Source of the DNA: Clostridia bacterium
GTDB taxonomy: Bacteria; Bacillota_A; Clostridia; UBA1381
NCBI GenBank assembly: GCA_017553025.1
Contig: JAFZNF010000073.1
Coordinates: 1 to 13,449 of the forward strand
Reading direction: 5' to 3'
Length of the DNA stretch: 13,449 nt
Both the position numbers and the translations under genes were made by a program. The stretch's first letter is position 1, and every line of letters begins with the position of its first letter. Below, piece after piece: positions 1 through 7,806 of this stretch. The notes beneath the pieces were generated by a model. The model was not told the DNA's origin. It saw only the letters and a program-made list of their open reading frames with translations, and made no database searches.

Positions 1-1
1 A

Positions 2-1303
2 GCCAACTGGGGTAGAAATTGGTTCATAGACATAAAGGGCGGGGCTTCTTCCTTCCTGGGCTCGCCACTCGGTTGCGAGGATGTGTTCGGACGCACGGAG
101 CCGGTCTTTCAGGTCGGCATCGGCAAATGGTTCACACCTGCAATCGGTGCGCGAGTTGTAGGTCAGGGGTTTACTTTCAAGGATTGTTCCATCAGAACGG
201 CCAAATACCAGGCGTTCCATGCGGACTTCCTTTACAATCTGGGGCATTATCTTCCAGCTTCGTCTTCTGACGGCATGGCTCGTTGGGATGTGGTGCCGTA
301 TGTGGGTATTGGGGTGATGCACTACGCCAGTCCGTGGTCACTCGACGAGGAGGAATGCATGTGCCGCACAACGCGCTACCCTTTCAACTTCTCGTATGGA
401 TTGCAGACCCGCTACCGCCTTGCCAGACGGCTACACCTGACGGCAGAACTAAGCGGCATCTCCACTTTCGGCAGTTTCGACGGCAAAGGCAACAAGAACC
501 GCATTTGTGACCACCTCCTGTCCTTGTCGGCTGGCATATCAGTGACATTGGGAAAGGTCGGATGGAAACGTATCATCGACGCAAAGCCATACATCATCCG
601 GAACGATTGGCTCATCGACTACAGTCATAAGCTTATCAGGAAGAACCACCACCTGACCTTTCAGCACGAGGTGGATCAGCAGACCATCGACGAACTGCGT
701 AAGATACTGGAGATTGAGGGGCTGCTTGACAAGTACCGCAAAGTGTTTGACGAGTCGAGGCAGAAGCAATCCAAGGAATACAAACGAAACTCCTACGGTG
801 GATTGCAGTCACTTCGTGCCAGGCTGAAAAACCGTCAATGGGACGGTCATTCAGAACTGCCGGATTCCACATGGAATGCCACATCTGGAAAGATGGATGC
901 TACCGATGACATGAATGACAATACTGATATAAACTCGTTCAATGACTACATCAACTCTCTGTTGGAAGGTAAATTGGCCGTAGGTGCTCCCATCTACTTC
1001 TTTTTCCATATCGGCACCAGTAACCTGACGGATGAGTCACAGTTGGTGAACCTTGACGAAATCGCACGTATCGCCAAGAAGTACGACCTGCATATATGTG
1101 TGGAAGGAGCAGCTGACAGTGCAACAGGAACGCCTGAAGGCAATGACAGGCTCAGCACGAACCGCTCCAAGTATATCGGCCAGCAGTTGCTTGACCGTGG
1201 TGTCATAGCCAGCCATATCAAGGTTGGCAGTCTTGGAGGCGTCGACGAGGATGTATCGGATGTCGCCAGCCGCAGGACGAAGGTCACACTTTATTTGAAG
1301 TAA
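2..1303 (+). CDS. OmpA-family outer-membrane protein, Bacteroidota type (5' partial)
   Basis: The frame is open to the window edge, so the start and signal peptide lie outside; 433 codons are visible. The first roughly 170 residues have alternating aromatic and glycine-rich strands (NWFIDIKGGASSF, VGIGKWFTPAIGARV, VPYVGIGVMHY, LSLSAGISVTLG), as expected for an outer-membrane beta-barrel. A charged helical linker follows. The last roughly 110 residues are an OmpA-like peptidoglycan-binding domain: a strand APIYFFFHIGTSNL, then VEGAADSATG, NDRLSTNRSKYIGQQLLDRGV and a final SRRTKVTLYLK. In the OmpA family this domain holds the outer membrane to peptidoglycan through an Asp and an Arg; candidates are visible in GAADSATG and SRRTKV. 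Base composition is clearly richer in G and C than the rest of the window, and a Gram-negative outer-membrane protein does not fit the clostridial genes downstream. An intrinsic terminator follows. The exact subfamily is not identified. Confidence 0.85.
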   Translation, partial: ANWGRNWFIDIKGGASSFLGSPLGCEDVFGRTEPVFQVGIGKWFTPAIGARVVGQGFTFKDCSIRTAKYQAFHADFLYNLGHYLPASSSDGMARWDVVPYVGIGVMHYASPWSLDEEECMCRTTRYPFNFSYGLQTRYRLARRLHLTAELSGISTFGSFDGKGNKNRICDHLLSLSAGISVTLGKVGWKRIIDAKPYIIRNDWLIDYSHKLIRKNHHLTFQHEVDQQTIDELRKILEIEGLLDKYRKVFDESRQKQSKEYKRNSYGGLQSLRARLKNRQWDGHSELPDSTWNATSGKMDATDDMNDNTDINSFNDYINSLLEGKLAVGAPIYFFFHIGTSNLTDESQLVNLDEIARIAKKYDLHICVEGAADSATGTPEGNDRLSTNRSKYIGQQLLDRGVIASHIKVGSLGGVDEDVSDVASRRTKVTLYLK

Positions 1304-1373
1304 TTATACCAAACTCTGTTAATGGTCATATATAAAAACAAGATGATATAATTTCTTTTTCATTTAATAGGAG

Positions 1374-1404
1374 TGGGCTGGCTCGTGAGGAGTCGGCCCA
1401 TTTT
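1374..1404 (+). terminator. Intrinsic terminator of the OmpA-family gene
   Basis: TGGGCTGGCTC at 1374-1384 pairs with the stretch ending GGCCCA at 1400. This gives an 11-bp stem with two G-U pairs and a five-base loop, followed by TTTT. It lies about 70 bases after the stop codon. Confidence 0.8.
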
Positions 1405-1471
1405 GCCTAAAAAACCAAATATAAAACTTTATACAAATGACGTTTGATATTATTGCATTCTACTTGTAAGT

Positions 1472-1696
1472 TTATATTGTTCTTTCAGTGATTCTCTGCT
1501 GAGGATTCACATTGTGTTCAAGTATTTTTCTGAGGTTGGCAATGCCAAGGGAATCAACAATTTGGATTATGAATTTTGACCTAATACGAGAATCTAATTC
1601 ACTCTTTCTTGCAATGTAACAGTGTTCTGTCTGAAGCCATGTTAGATAAATTAATATTTTGATGGATAGAAATTGGAAAATCAGATTCTTATAAAC
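1472..1696 (-). pseudogene. Coding-looking remnant without a start codon
   Basis: On the minus strand a 74-codon open frame runs to a TAA at 1472-1474. It reads like real protein, for example TWLQTEHCYIARKSELDS and IIQIVDSLGIANLRKILEHN, with amphipathic helical patterning. It has no ATG, GTG or TTG near its beginning and no ribosome site. It lies in the same reading frame as the gene upstream (1703-2395), separated from it only by TAA-CAA-TGA. It may be the decayed 3' end of that gene or the end of a different, 5'-truncated gene. I do not recognise a family. Confidence 0.3.
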
Positions 1697-1702
1697 TCAT
1701 TG

Positions 1703-2395
1703 TTATAATTGACAACTATTTTTATCATGATTTATACTCCAAACATTATCTAAAAACCGATTATTTAAAGATACTCTTGTTTCATTGTCTGTGCAGAAAC
1801 ATTCAATATCATAAATTGAATTTGAAAAATAATGCATAAGGTCCTTTATATTATTGTCAATAAGATTGCTGTTAATTTTAAATCTTTCTATTGCAAGATC
1901 AAATTGTATTGTATCATTTTTGAGATCATCATCCAGAAAATACATTTTTGAGATCATTTCTTTATATGCTTTACCCTCGCGATTGATTTCTTTAGCCAAC
2001 CGATAGGACTTTAATGCCATTTCGCCAGAATAGTTTGTCAGAGTATATTGTATGTTAGGTTTGCCAATAGTTTCTATTATAGTGCCAAAGAATCGATCAG
2101 AAAGGTTTCTTCTATGTAAGGCTTTTCTATAAACATTTCCTAAAAAAACTATTTCCTTTGATATTTCTTCATCAGATAATTTCCCTGTAATACTTGAAAT
2201 AGTTTTATTCATAATGTTTTTAGCTTCTTGGAAGTCATCCTTCTTGAACTGGCAGTCGCTTATTTCATAATAAGGACACCTGCTTTTCCATTCCGTCTGA
2301 ATACCATCCTTGTGTTCTGAATTTTCCTGTTTCCATAAGAAATTCAAGTAACAATAGTGGATTTGTTCGTTGTTTTCCTTGCTAAACCTAAACAC
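1703..2395 (-). CDS. Unrecognised AT-rich helical protein, probably 5' truncated
   Basis: This is an open frame of about 230 residues, very low in G and C compared with both neighbours. I do not recognise it. The protein is soluble-looking, with no signal peptide or membrane segment, and appears mostly alpha-helical with many Lys, Glu, Asn and Ile. Segments such as CPYYEISDCQFKKDDFQEAKNIM and MALKSYRLAKEINREGKAYKEM hint at paired helices of a TPR-like kind, but no repeat is proven. The first possible start is a GTG at 2393-2395 with no convincing ribosome site, and the frame stays open upstream to a stop at 2432-2434. It therefore begins within or beside the place where proC breaks off, and its true N-terminus is probably missing. 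An AT-rich orphan gene of this kind is often accessory cargo, but that is inference. Confidence 0.5.
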   Translation of the reverse strand: MFRFSKENNEQIHYCYLNFLWKQENSEHKDGIQTEWKSRCPYYEISDCQFKKDDFQEAKNIMNKTISSITGKLSDEEISKEIVFLGNVYRKALHRRNLSDRFFGTIIETIGKPNIQYTLTNYSGEMALKSYRLAKEINREGKAYKEMISKMYFLDDDLKNDTIQFDLAIERFKINSNLIDNNIKDLMHYFSNSIYDIECFCTDNETRVSLNNRFLDNVWSINHDKNSCQL

Positions 2396-2646
2396 GCACT
2401 CTTTATTATCGTTATTTCTCCTATCGCATTTTTAAGAACCTGCGGTTTTACTCCGAGAAAAATGTATTTTGCGTCCGCTATGATTTTCTCTTCCCCAGAT
2501 GCAATCACTCCGAGAGAGCTCTCCAATGCTTCCGTCTTTTCACCAGAGCGGTCATATACATAAATATCACTAACATTAACGCTCTTTGACGCCGCATTTA
2601 CAAGAGCGCCGCCCATATTCCCGCAGCCGATAAATCCTATTTTCAT
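2344..2646 (-). pseudogene. proC: Pyrroline-5-carboxylate reductase, N-terminal stump
   Basis: ProC reduces 1-pyrroline-5-carboxylate to proline with NAD(P)H. The ATG at 2644-2646 sits 12 bases after the proA stop with a ribosome site (AAGGAAGTG) between them. The first 78 or so residues are clear ProC: the Rossmann start MKIGFIGCGNMGGALVNAA, the strand DIYVYDRS and the conserved YIFLGVKPQVL. After KNAIGEI the frame reads TIIKSACLGLARKTTNKSTIVT and stops, which does not resemble ProC. A full ProC is about 265-270 residues, so roughly the last 70 percent, including the substrate and dimerisation domain, is absent. The break lies near 2390-2420, exactly where base composition changes. The stump should not be catalytically active. 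Confidence 0.85.
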
Positions 2647-2658
2647 TTTATCACTTCC

Positions 2659-3909
2659 TTATCTTATTTGTCCGTTCCCTCTTATTATATATTTATATGT
2701 TGTAAGCTCCTTGAGCCCCATAGGTCCTCTTGCGTGAAGTTTTTGTGTAGAAATTCCCATTTCACAGCCCAGTCCGAATTCCCCGCCGTCGGTAAAGCGT
2801 GTTGACGCATTAACATACACAGAGGAGCTGTCCACACATTTTGCGAACTTTTCCGCATTTGCCCCGTTATTTGTTATAATTCCGTCGCTGTGGCGGGTTG
2901 AATGTTTTTCAATATGGTCAATTGCTTCATCTAAGGAGTCTACAACTTTAACTGCAAGAATATAATCAAGAAATTCGGTATCAAAGTCGCCCTTCTCTGC
3001 CCTTTGCCCCCCGATTATTTCATATGCCCTCTCTTCACATATAAACTTAACAGGAATAAGATTATCTTTTTCCCTTTGGTCTGCAAGCAGTTCTTTTAGC
3101 TTGGGCAAAAAGCTATTAGCAATTTTTGAATTAACTATCAGTACTTCCTCCGCATTGCAGACGGACGGTCTGCTTGTTTTGGCATTTTCAATGATTTTGA
3201 GAGCCATTTTTTCATCTGCGGTTTCGTCAACATAAATGTGACATATTCCCGTACCCGTCTGTATACACGGAACGGTTGCATTTTCCACGCAGGCACTAAT
3301 TAACGACGCGCCTCCCCTTGGAATAAGTAAATCCACCGTGTCATTTGCTTTCATAAGCCTGTTTGCACTTTCGTGAGTGGGATCTTCTATAAGGAGTATT
3401 CTGTTTTCACTGACCCCTGCTCTTTTTAAGCCTTTTTTCAGTGCAGAAACTATTGCCGCCGCACTTTTTAGGGCGTCCTTTCCGCTCCTTAAAATGCACA
3501 CATTTCCGCTTTTTATCGCAAGAGCTGCAGCATCTGAGGTAACATTTGGTCTGCTTTCGTATATTATTGCAACAACGCCTAAAGGAACGCTGACCTTCTC
3601 TATCAAAAGACCGTCTTCCCTTTTTATTTCTTCAAGAATTCGTCCCGTCGGGTCAGGCAAAGATACTATCTTTCTTATCCCATTTGCCATATCTTCAATT
3701 CTCGCTTTTGTAAGACGCAGCCTGTCTAACATAACCTCGGAAATTCTTCCGCTTGCGTTCTGTATATCTGTTTCATTTTCTTTTAATATGCTCGCCGTAT
3801 CCTCAATCAGACACTCCGCCATAAATTCAAGGCATTTATTTTTTTCGTTCTCGGATAAAAATACCCTTTTCTCCTTTTTCGCCAGAGATAATATTTCATC
3901 TGTTGTCAT
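2659..3909 (-). CDS. proA: Gamma-glutamyl phosphate reductase (glutamate-5-semialdehyde dehydrogenase)
   Basis: This 416-residue protein has the usual ProA length. ProA carries out the second step of proline synthesis: NADPH reduction of glutamyl 5-phosphate to glutamate 5-semialdehyde, which cyclises to pyrroline-5-carboxylate. Family signatures are present: YESRPNVTSDAAALAIKSGN (about 117-136), the PRGG loop near 197-200, the catalytic cysteine C251 in SRPSVCNAEE, and the C-terminal VYVNASTRFTDGGEFGLG (about 364-381). The ATG start is supported by a GGGGAGG ribosome site lying inside the last codons of proB, eight bases beyond whose stop proA begins, so the two are probably translationally coupled. 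proC follows after 12 bases. It looks intact. Confidence 0.97.
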   Translation of the reverse strand: MTTDEILSLAKKEKRVFLSENEKNKCLEFMAECLIEDTASILKENETDIQNASGRISEVMLDRLRLTKARIEDMANGIRKIVSLPDPTGRILEEIKREDGLLIEKVSVPLGVVAIIYESRPNVTSDAAALAIKSGNVCILRSGKDALKSAAAIVSALKKGLKRAGVSENRILLIEDPTHESANRLMKANDTVDLLIPRGGASLISACVENATVPCIQTGTGICHIYVDETADEKMALKIIENAKTSRPSVCNAEEVLIVNSKIANSFLPKLKELLADQREKDNLIPVKFICEERAYEIIGGQRAEKGDFDTEFLDYILAVKVVDSLDEAIDHIEKHSTRHSDGIITNNGANAEKFAKCVDSSSVYVNASTRFTDGGEFGLGCEMGISTQKLHARGPMGLKELTTYKYIIRGNGQIR

Positions 3910-3917
3910 AACCGAAT

Positions 3918-4691
3918 TTATACCTCCCCTTTTGCTTTAAAGAATGTTCCTACCTGCTTCCCTTCCAAGTAATCATACAGGATTTCGGGATTTTTTCCGT
4001 TAAGGATAACCATATCGCACCCCGCCTCGGTACATATTTTTGCCGCCTGAAGTTTGGTTTTCATTCCTCCCGTGCCGAATTTTGAGCCTTTTCCTCCGCC
4101 AAGTGCCATAATTTCATCATCAAGGCTGTCAACTTCTTTTATTAACCTTGCGGTTTTACTTTTGCGGGGATCCGCCGTATATAATCCGTCTATATCCGAC
4201 ATTAGCACCAAAAGATTGCTTTTTGAGCTCTTTGCAACCATTGCGGCAAGAGTATCGTTATCCCCCACCTTTATTTCCTTGGTTGCAATCGAATCGTTTT
4301 CGTTTATTACAGGAAGAACTCCGAGTTCAAGGAGCTTTTCCAAGGTGTTTTCAAAATTCTTGCGCCTGTCCTGATGGGAAAAGTCGCTTCCCGTTAAAAG
4401 AATTTGCGCGACGGTGTGATTATATTCGGTAAAAAGTTTGTCATACACATACATAAGCTCGCATTGTCCCACAGCCGCCGCAGCCTGCTTGGAGGGGATA
4501 TCCTCGGGGAATGAGTTCATTGAAAGCTTGCCCACACCCATTCCGATTGCACCCGAAGACACCAATATTACTTTATGCCCCGAATTTTTAATATCACTTA
4601 TAACCTTGCATAAATGCTCAATACGTCTTATATTCATTCTCCCGCCCTCATAAGCAAGAGTAGATGTTCCTATTTTAATTACAATTCTCAT
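3918..4691 (-). CDS. proB: Glutamate 5-kinase (short form without PUA domain)
   Basis: ProB phosphorylates glutamate with ATP, the committed and normally proline-inhibited step of proline synthesis. The 257 residues form one amino-acid-kinase domain: KIGTSTL at 6-12, VSSGAIGMG at 44-52, VINENDSIA at 128-136 with GDNDTLAA following, SDIDGLYTADP at 165-175 and GTGGMKTKL at 206-214. Many ProB proteins (about 370 residues) carry a C-terminal PUA domain. Here the protein ends right after the kinase domain, as in a number of other bacteria, so this is not obviously a truncation. It is first in the proB-proA-proC operon. The ATG at 4689-4691 has an AAGAGGCG ribosome site and a sigma-A-type promoter 30 bases further up. 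Confidence 0.96.
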   Translation of the reverse strand: MRIVIKIGTSTLAYEGGRMNIRRIEHLCKVISDIKNSGHKVILVSSGAIGMGVGKLSMNSFPEDIPSKQAAAAVGQCELMYVYDKLFTEYNHTVAQILLTGSDFSHQDRRKNFENTLEKLLELGVLPVINENDSIATKEIKVGDNDTLAAMVAKSSKSNLLVLMSDIDGLYTADPRKSKTARLIKEVDSLDDEIMALGGGKGSKFGTGGMKTKLQAAKICTEAGCDMVILNGKNPEILYDYLEGKQVGTFFKAKGEV

Positions 4692-4720
4692 TTGTCACGC
4701 CTCTTATTATTTTTCTTGGT

Positions 4721-4750
4721 ATTCTATCATAAATAAGCATATCAAGTCAA
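4721..4750 (-). promoter_or_regulatory. Promoter of the proBA(C) operon
   Basis: Read on the minus strand, TTGACT (4745-4750) is followed after 18 bases by TAGAAT (4721-4726). It lies 30 bases upstream of the proB start and is oriented towards it. Confidence 0.65.
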
Positions 4751-4787
4751 TATTAAAAACTCCAATTACAACCATTTTCATAATATA

Positions 4788-4816
4788 TTGCATTTCCCTT
4801 TGCTTTATTATATAAT
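4788..4816 (+). promoter_or_regulatory. Promoter of the SLH-domain protein gene
   Basis: TTGCAT (4788-4793) is followed after exactly 17 bases by TATAAT (4811-4816). Transcription would begin near 4823. This rules out an upstream in-frame TTG at 4788 as the translation start and supports the ATG at 4851. The promoter diverges from the proB promoter. Confidence 0.7.
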
Positions 4817-4850
4817 GATAAAGAGAACTGATGAAAGGACTGTACTTGAT

Positions 4851-6635
4851 ATGAAAAAACTGGCTATTATATCAGCTTTAGGTATAATTCTGACATTTTC
4901 AGCTATGCCGTATGCATCAGCAAAATCAAAATTCAACGATATAGAGGGGCATTGGGCGGAAAATGTGATTACAAAGTGGCAGGACGCGGGATTTGTAAGC
5001 GGATATCCTGACGGCAGTTTTAAACCCGATAATCCTGTAACAAGGGCAGAACTGTCAAGAATACTATCTCAAGCCTTTGATTTAGACGAGGGCGAACAGC
5101 CCGTATATGACGATATTTCGGAGAATGCGTGGTATTATCCGTATTTAGAAAAATCCGCAAAATATATTCCTATGTATGCTCTTCCCACAGGTTATGAATC
5201 AAATTTGCCATATTCTGAAAATTGGAATTGCAATGTGTTTTTGCCTGGGGAAAAAGCAATAAGAGGTCACGTTGCGGAAGCATTAGTAAGAATAAAAGCA
5301 GAAAAAGAGAATATAAATATTGAAAACCTGCATTACGGTCTGCTGATAAGTCAGTTGCAGAAGGTTTTTAAAGATGCGGAATTGATATCTACTGTTCACG
5401 GTGTTCCGTTTAATGTGGAACGCATAAATAAGTATATGTATCTTGCATATAATATGGGTATAATGGTTGGATATGACGGATATTTTAATCAGTACGGATA
5501 TATAACAAGAGCGGAGTTGTTAACAGCAATTGATAATATGAGTAATATGGATAATATGATAACTGCCGTCTATCTTGGCGTTGAAAATTACGGCGAGCCT
5601 GAAACAAATAAGGATAATAAAAATAACTTCCGCTATCGCTTTCATACCTATCTTGACGGAAAAGAACTGGTTCTGTCAGTTGATAACGGTCCCGATTATG
5701 GCAATAAATATGATTATCCCATACAAAATCTTTTAAAAGAAGGCTATTCCTATAGGCTTAAAATTGACGGAGATACCGTAGTTTCAGTGTTAGAGCTCAA
5801 AGAAGACGCAAAAGAATACAGCCCCATCGTATCGGGTACCCCCGGCGAAAAAACGCTTCTTAACTTTTTAAAAACCGCAATGTCACCTGTTGGCACAACG
5901 CTTTATATTTACGGCGGAGGCTGGGACTGGCAAGATGTCGGAAGCAGCCGTCAGGCGCGGACAATAGGCGTTTCGCCCGATTGGGTGCGTTTCTTTAATG
6001 AAAATGACGAAACCTACACATATAAAGAGCAGGACGGTAATAAAGAAAAGGCAAATCCAAAAGAAAGCTACTATCCTTACGGAGAATACAATGAGTATTA
6101 CTATGCGGGACTTGACTGCTCGGGATATTTAGGCTGGGTACTTTACAACACCTTTGAAACCGAGGATATGCAAAAAGGCTATGTTACGGGTTCAACAGGT
6201 GCGGCTAAAAAACTGGCTGTTGAAAGAGGCTTTGGCGAGTGGACGCAGAATATATCGGAATTTAAGCCCGGTGAGATTATGAGTATAAACGGTCACGTAT
6301 GGATTTCGCTTGGTACTTGCGAAGACGGAAGTACCTTAATAGTACATTCCACGCCGAGCCGAAGCAGAGCAAATCAACCCGGCGGAGGCGTACAGATAAG
6401 TGCAATCGGAACTTCAGAAGAGTGCGAGGCATACAAGTTGGCTGATAGGTATATGTCAAAATACTGCCCAAAATGGTACAGCCGTTATGCTGTTTATCTG
6501 TGCAGTCCAGATGTATATTTCACTTTCACAGGCGAAAATGCAGGTAAATTCACCTGGTCAACCGATGTTTTAGCGGACAGCGAAAATGTTCGCAATATGA
6601 CTCCGAAAGAGGTTTTGGAAACTATATTTGAATAA
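4851..6635 (+). CDS. SLH-anchored cell-wall protein with divergent NlpC/P60-like domain
   Basis: The ATG at 4851 is chosen because it begins a clear signal peptide (MKKLAIISALGIILTFSAMPYASA), has AAAGGA upstream and lies downstream of the promoter; the protein is then 594 residues. Residues 26-76 are a textbook S-layer homology domain (FNDIEGHWAENVI, GFVSGYPDGSFKPD, VTRAEL). A second (about 86-150) and third (about 172-230, ending YGYITRAELL) are more divergent. SLH triplets hold proteins to secondary wall polymers. Residues 240-330 have no recognised fold. The C-terminal part looks like an NlpC/P60 cysteine peptidase: YIYGGGWDW at 352-360, the nucleophile C423 in GLDCSGYLGW, H482 in GHVWISLG and a possible third polar residue H499 in VHSTPS. 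About 60 extra residues lie between the YGGGW and DCSGY motifs, which are usually near neighbours. The likely role is wall peptide cleavage; the substrate is unknown. Confidence 0.85.
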   Translation: MKKLAIISALGIILTFSAMPYASAKSKFNDIEGHWAENVITKWQDAGFVSGYPDGSFKPDNPVTRAELSRILSQAFDLDEGEQPVYDDISENAWYYPYLEKSAKYIPMYALPTGYESNLPYSENWNCNVFLPGEKAIRGHVAEALVRIKAEKENINIENLHYGLLISQLQKVFKDAELISTVHGVPFNVERINKYMYLAYNMGIMVGYDGYFNQYGYITRAELLTAIDNMSNMDNMITAVYLGVENYGEPETNKDNKNNFRYRFHTYLDGKELVLSVDNGPDYGNKYDYPIQNLLKEGYSYRLKIDGDTVVSVLELKEDAKEYSPIVSGTPGEKTLLNFLKTAMSPVGTTLYIYGGGWDWQDVGSSRQARTIGVSPDWVRFFNENDETYTYKEQDGNKEKANPKESYYPYGEYNEYYYAGLDCSGYLGWVLYNTFETEDMQKGYVTGSTGAAKKLAVERGFGEWTQNISEFKPGEIMSINGHVWISLGTCEDGSTLIVHSTPSRSRANQPGGGVQISAIGTSEECEAYKLADRYMSKYCPKWYSRYAVYLCSPDVYFTFTGENAGKFTWSTDVLADSENVRNMTPKEVLETIFE

Positions 6636-6639
6636 TATA

Positions 6640-6673
6640 AAAAAGATTTCAAAGTATACTTTGAAATCTTTTT
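6640..6673. terminator. Bidirectional terminator, perfect 34-bp palindrome
   Basis: The 17-base arms 6640-6656 and 6657-6673 are exact reverse complements, with A-run and T-run ends that act as U-tracts for both strands. The palindrome fills the gap between the stop codons of two converging genes. Confidence 0.9.
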
Positions 6674-7717
6674 CTAATATGGTCTGTTTAGATTGCCTTT
6701 CATATATTCAAGTACCTTTTGTGCCTCTTCGGGATTTTTTATCACATCAGGCTGATAGTTGTTTGAACTTCCCGTATAAACATAAAACGGAATAATTGCA
6801 GAGCTGTGTGAAAAACTCTTATCCTCTGCATTTACCGTAACAGTAAGTCTGTAAATTGCCGTACGGTTTTCAGGGAAGCGGTTTCCTCCAAAGCAGAAAT
6901 TGCCGAGCGAGTAAACAATTTTTGCACCGTTATAGTTTTCGGTACGCTGAAGAACGTGGGGGTGTGCGCCGACAACAATATCGGCTCCGTTATCCACTAA
7001 AGCGCGGCAAGCGTCGGTTTTCCACTGCTCAGGCATATGCTCCGCCTCTTTTCCGCCGTGAAAAAAGACTATCTGGAAATCGGATTGTTCCTCCGCCTCT
7101 TTAATACGCTTGATTATTCCGTCTGCCCAGCTCCTGTTCCACATACAGCAACATATGATTGCTATCTTAAACCCATTTTTTTCGAAATAAACGGTTTTGC
7201 TGTCCGTTCCGTATTCTATTCCTGCGCTTTCGAGCGCAGAAATCGTGTCTGCAAGCCCCTCCTGTCCGTAATCACGGGTATGATTATTGGCAACGGAAAC
7301 GCATTCTACTCCCGATACCGTCAAAATCTCGGTATTCGCGGTTTTGGACTTAAACCAATACGCAGGAAGAGGCTTTTGTGCAGGGGACAAAGCTCTGTCG
7401 GAAAACACATTTTCAAGATTTACGACAGTAAAATCATCATTTAAGAAATACGGCGAGGCATTTTTCAAAAAATAATCTGCGTTTTCGCGGTTTGCATATT
7501 CATTAAACCCTCCGGCACGTCCTGCGTCAAGATTTTCAGCAAGCAAGACATCGCCTGTAAAATGCATAACTATATCAAAAGTTCCGTCGGGCTCATTTTC
7601 CTCCCCGCCCGAAAAAATCTCTGTTGTCGGAATACTCGGTTTTAATGTGGAAATAAGCGGCGGTACAGTGAGAATGAGAGTCATTATAATAAGAAGAAAT
7701 ATTAGAATTTTTTTCAT
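6674..7717 (-). CDS. CapA-family (poly-gamma-glutamate capsule type) phosphoesterase-like protein, membrane anchored
   Basis: The ATG at 7715-7717 is preferred to an in-frame TTG 12 bases upstream because that TTG overlaps the ribosome site GAGGGA. The protein is 347 residues. Residues 1-25 form an N-terminal hydrophobic segment (KKILIFLLIIMTLILTVPP), probably a membrane anchor with the rest outside. The body carries the CapA/metallophosphatase signatures: FTGDVLLAEN at 53-62, VVNLENVF at 98-105, VANNHTRDYG at 142-151, FFHGGKE at 218-224 and VGAHPHVLQ at 249-257, then YSLGNFCFGG. The Asp, Asn and His residues in these motifs are the expected metal ligands. CapA of Bacillus works in poly-gamma-glutamate export, but no capB, capC or other capsule gene is nearby. 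Proteins of this family standing alone have mostly unknown substrates, so a capsule role is not claimed. It converges with the SLH gene and diverges from the HTH gene. Confidence 0.87.
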   Translation of the reverse strand: MKKILIFLLIIMTLILTVPPLISTLKPSIPTTEIFSGGEENEPDGTFDIVMHFTGDVLLAENLDAGRAGGFNEYANRENADYFLKNASPYFLNDDFTVVNLENVFSDRALSPAQKPLPAYWFKSKTANTEILTVSGVECVSVANNHTRDYGQEGLADTISALESAGIEYGTDSKTVYFEKNGFKIAIICCCMWNRSWADGIIKRIKEAEEQSDFQIVFFHGGKEAEHMPEQWKTDACRALVDNGADIVVGAHPHVLQRTENYNGAKIVYSLGNFCFGGNRFPENRTAIYRLTVTVNAEDKSFSHSSAIIPFYVYTGSSNNYQPDVIKNPEEAQKVLEYMKGNLNRPY

Positions 7718-7747
7718 AAAATCCCTCAATTAAAAGAATACAGTATA

Positions 7748-7776
7748 ATTATACCCCATCTGCTATGCCTTGTAAA
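7748..7776 (-). promoter_or_regulatory. Promoter of the CapA-like gene
   Basis: On the minus strand TTTACA (7771-7776) and TATAAT (7748-7753) are separated by exactly 17 bases. They lie about 30 bases upstream of the CapA-like start codon. Confidence 0.75.
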
Positions 7777-7806
7777 GCGTGAAATCATATGTGTACGGAT
7801 AGTGGA

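Noticed and set aside
19..270. Open frame of about 83 codons at the left end, plus strand
   Set aside because: It overlaps the OmpA-family frame, is rich in Arg, His and Cys without domain character, and has no ribosome site.
1304..2400. Insertion sequence or integrative-element end near the junction
   Set aside because: I found no transposase or integrase frame, terminal inverted repeat or target duplication; only one side of any insertion is visible.
3377..3940. 187-codon plus-strand open frame opposite proA
   Set aside because: It is a mirror of the proA coding strand; the Ser/Phe/Ile-rich translation is typical of antisense reading and there is no ribosome site.
4788..4850. 21 extra in-frame codons before the SLH protein
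   Set aside because: They begin at the -35 box of the gene's own promoter and would precede the signal peptide; the ATG at 4851 is the better start.
7037..7444. 135-codon plus-strand frame opposite the CapA-like gene
   Set aside because: It is a shadow of a well-supported gene, with no ribosome site and no recognisable domain.
6674..7717. Poly-gamma-glutamate capsule locus
   Set aside because: Only a CapA-like protein is present; capB, capC and capD partners are absent, so capsule synthesis is not supported.
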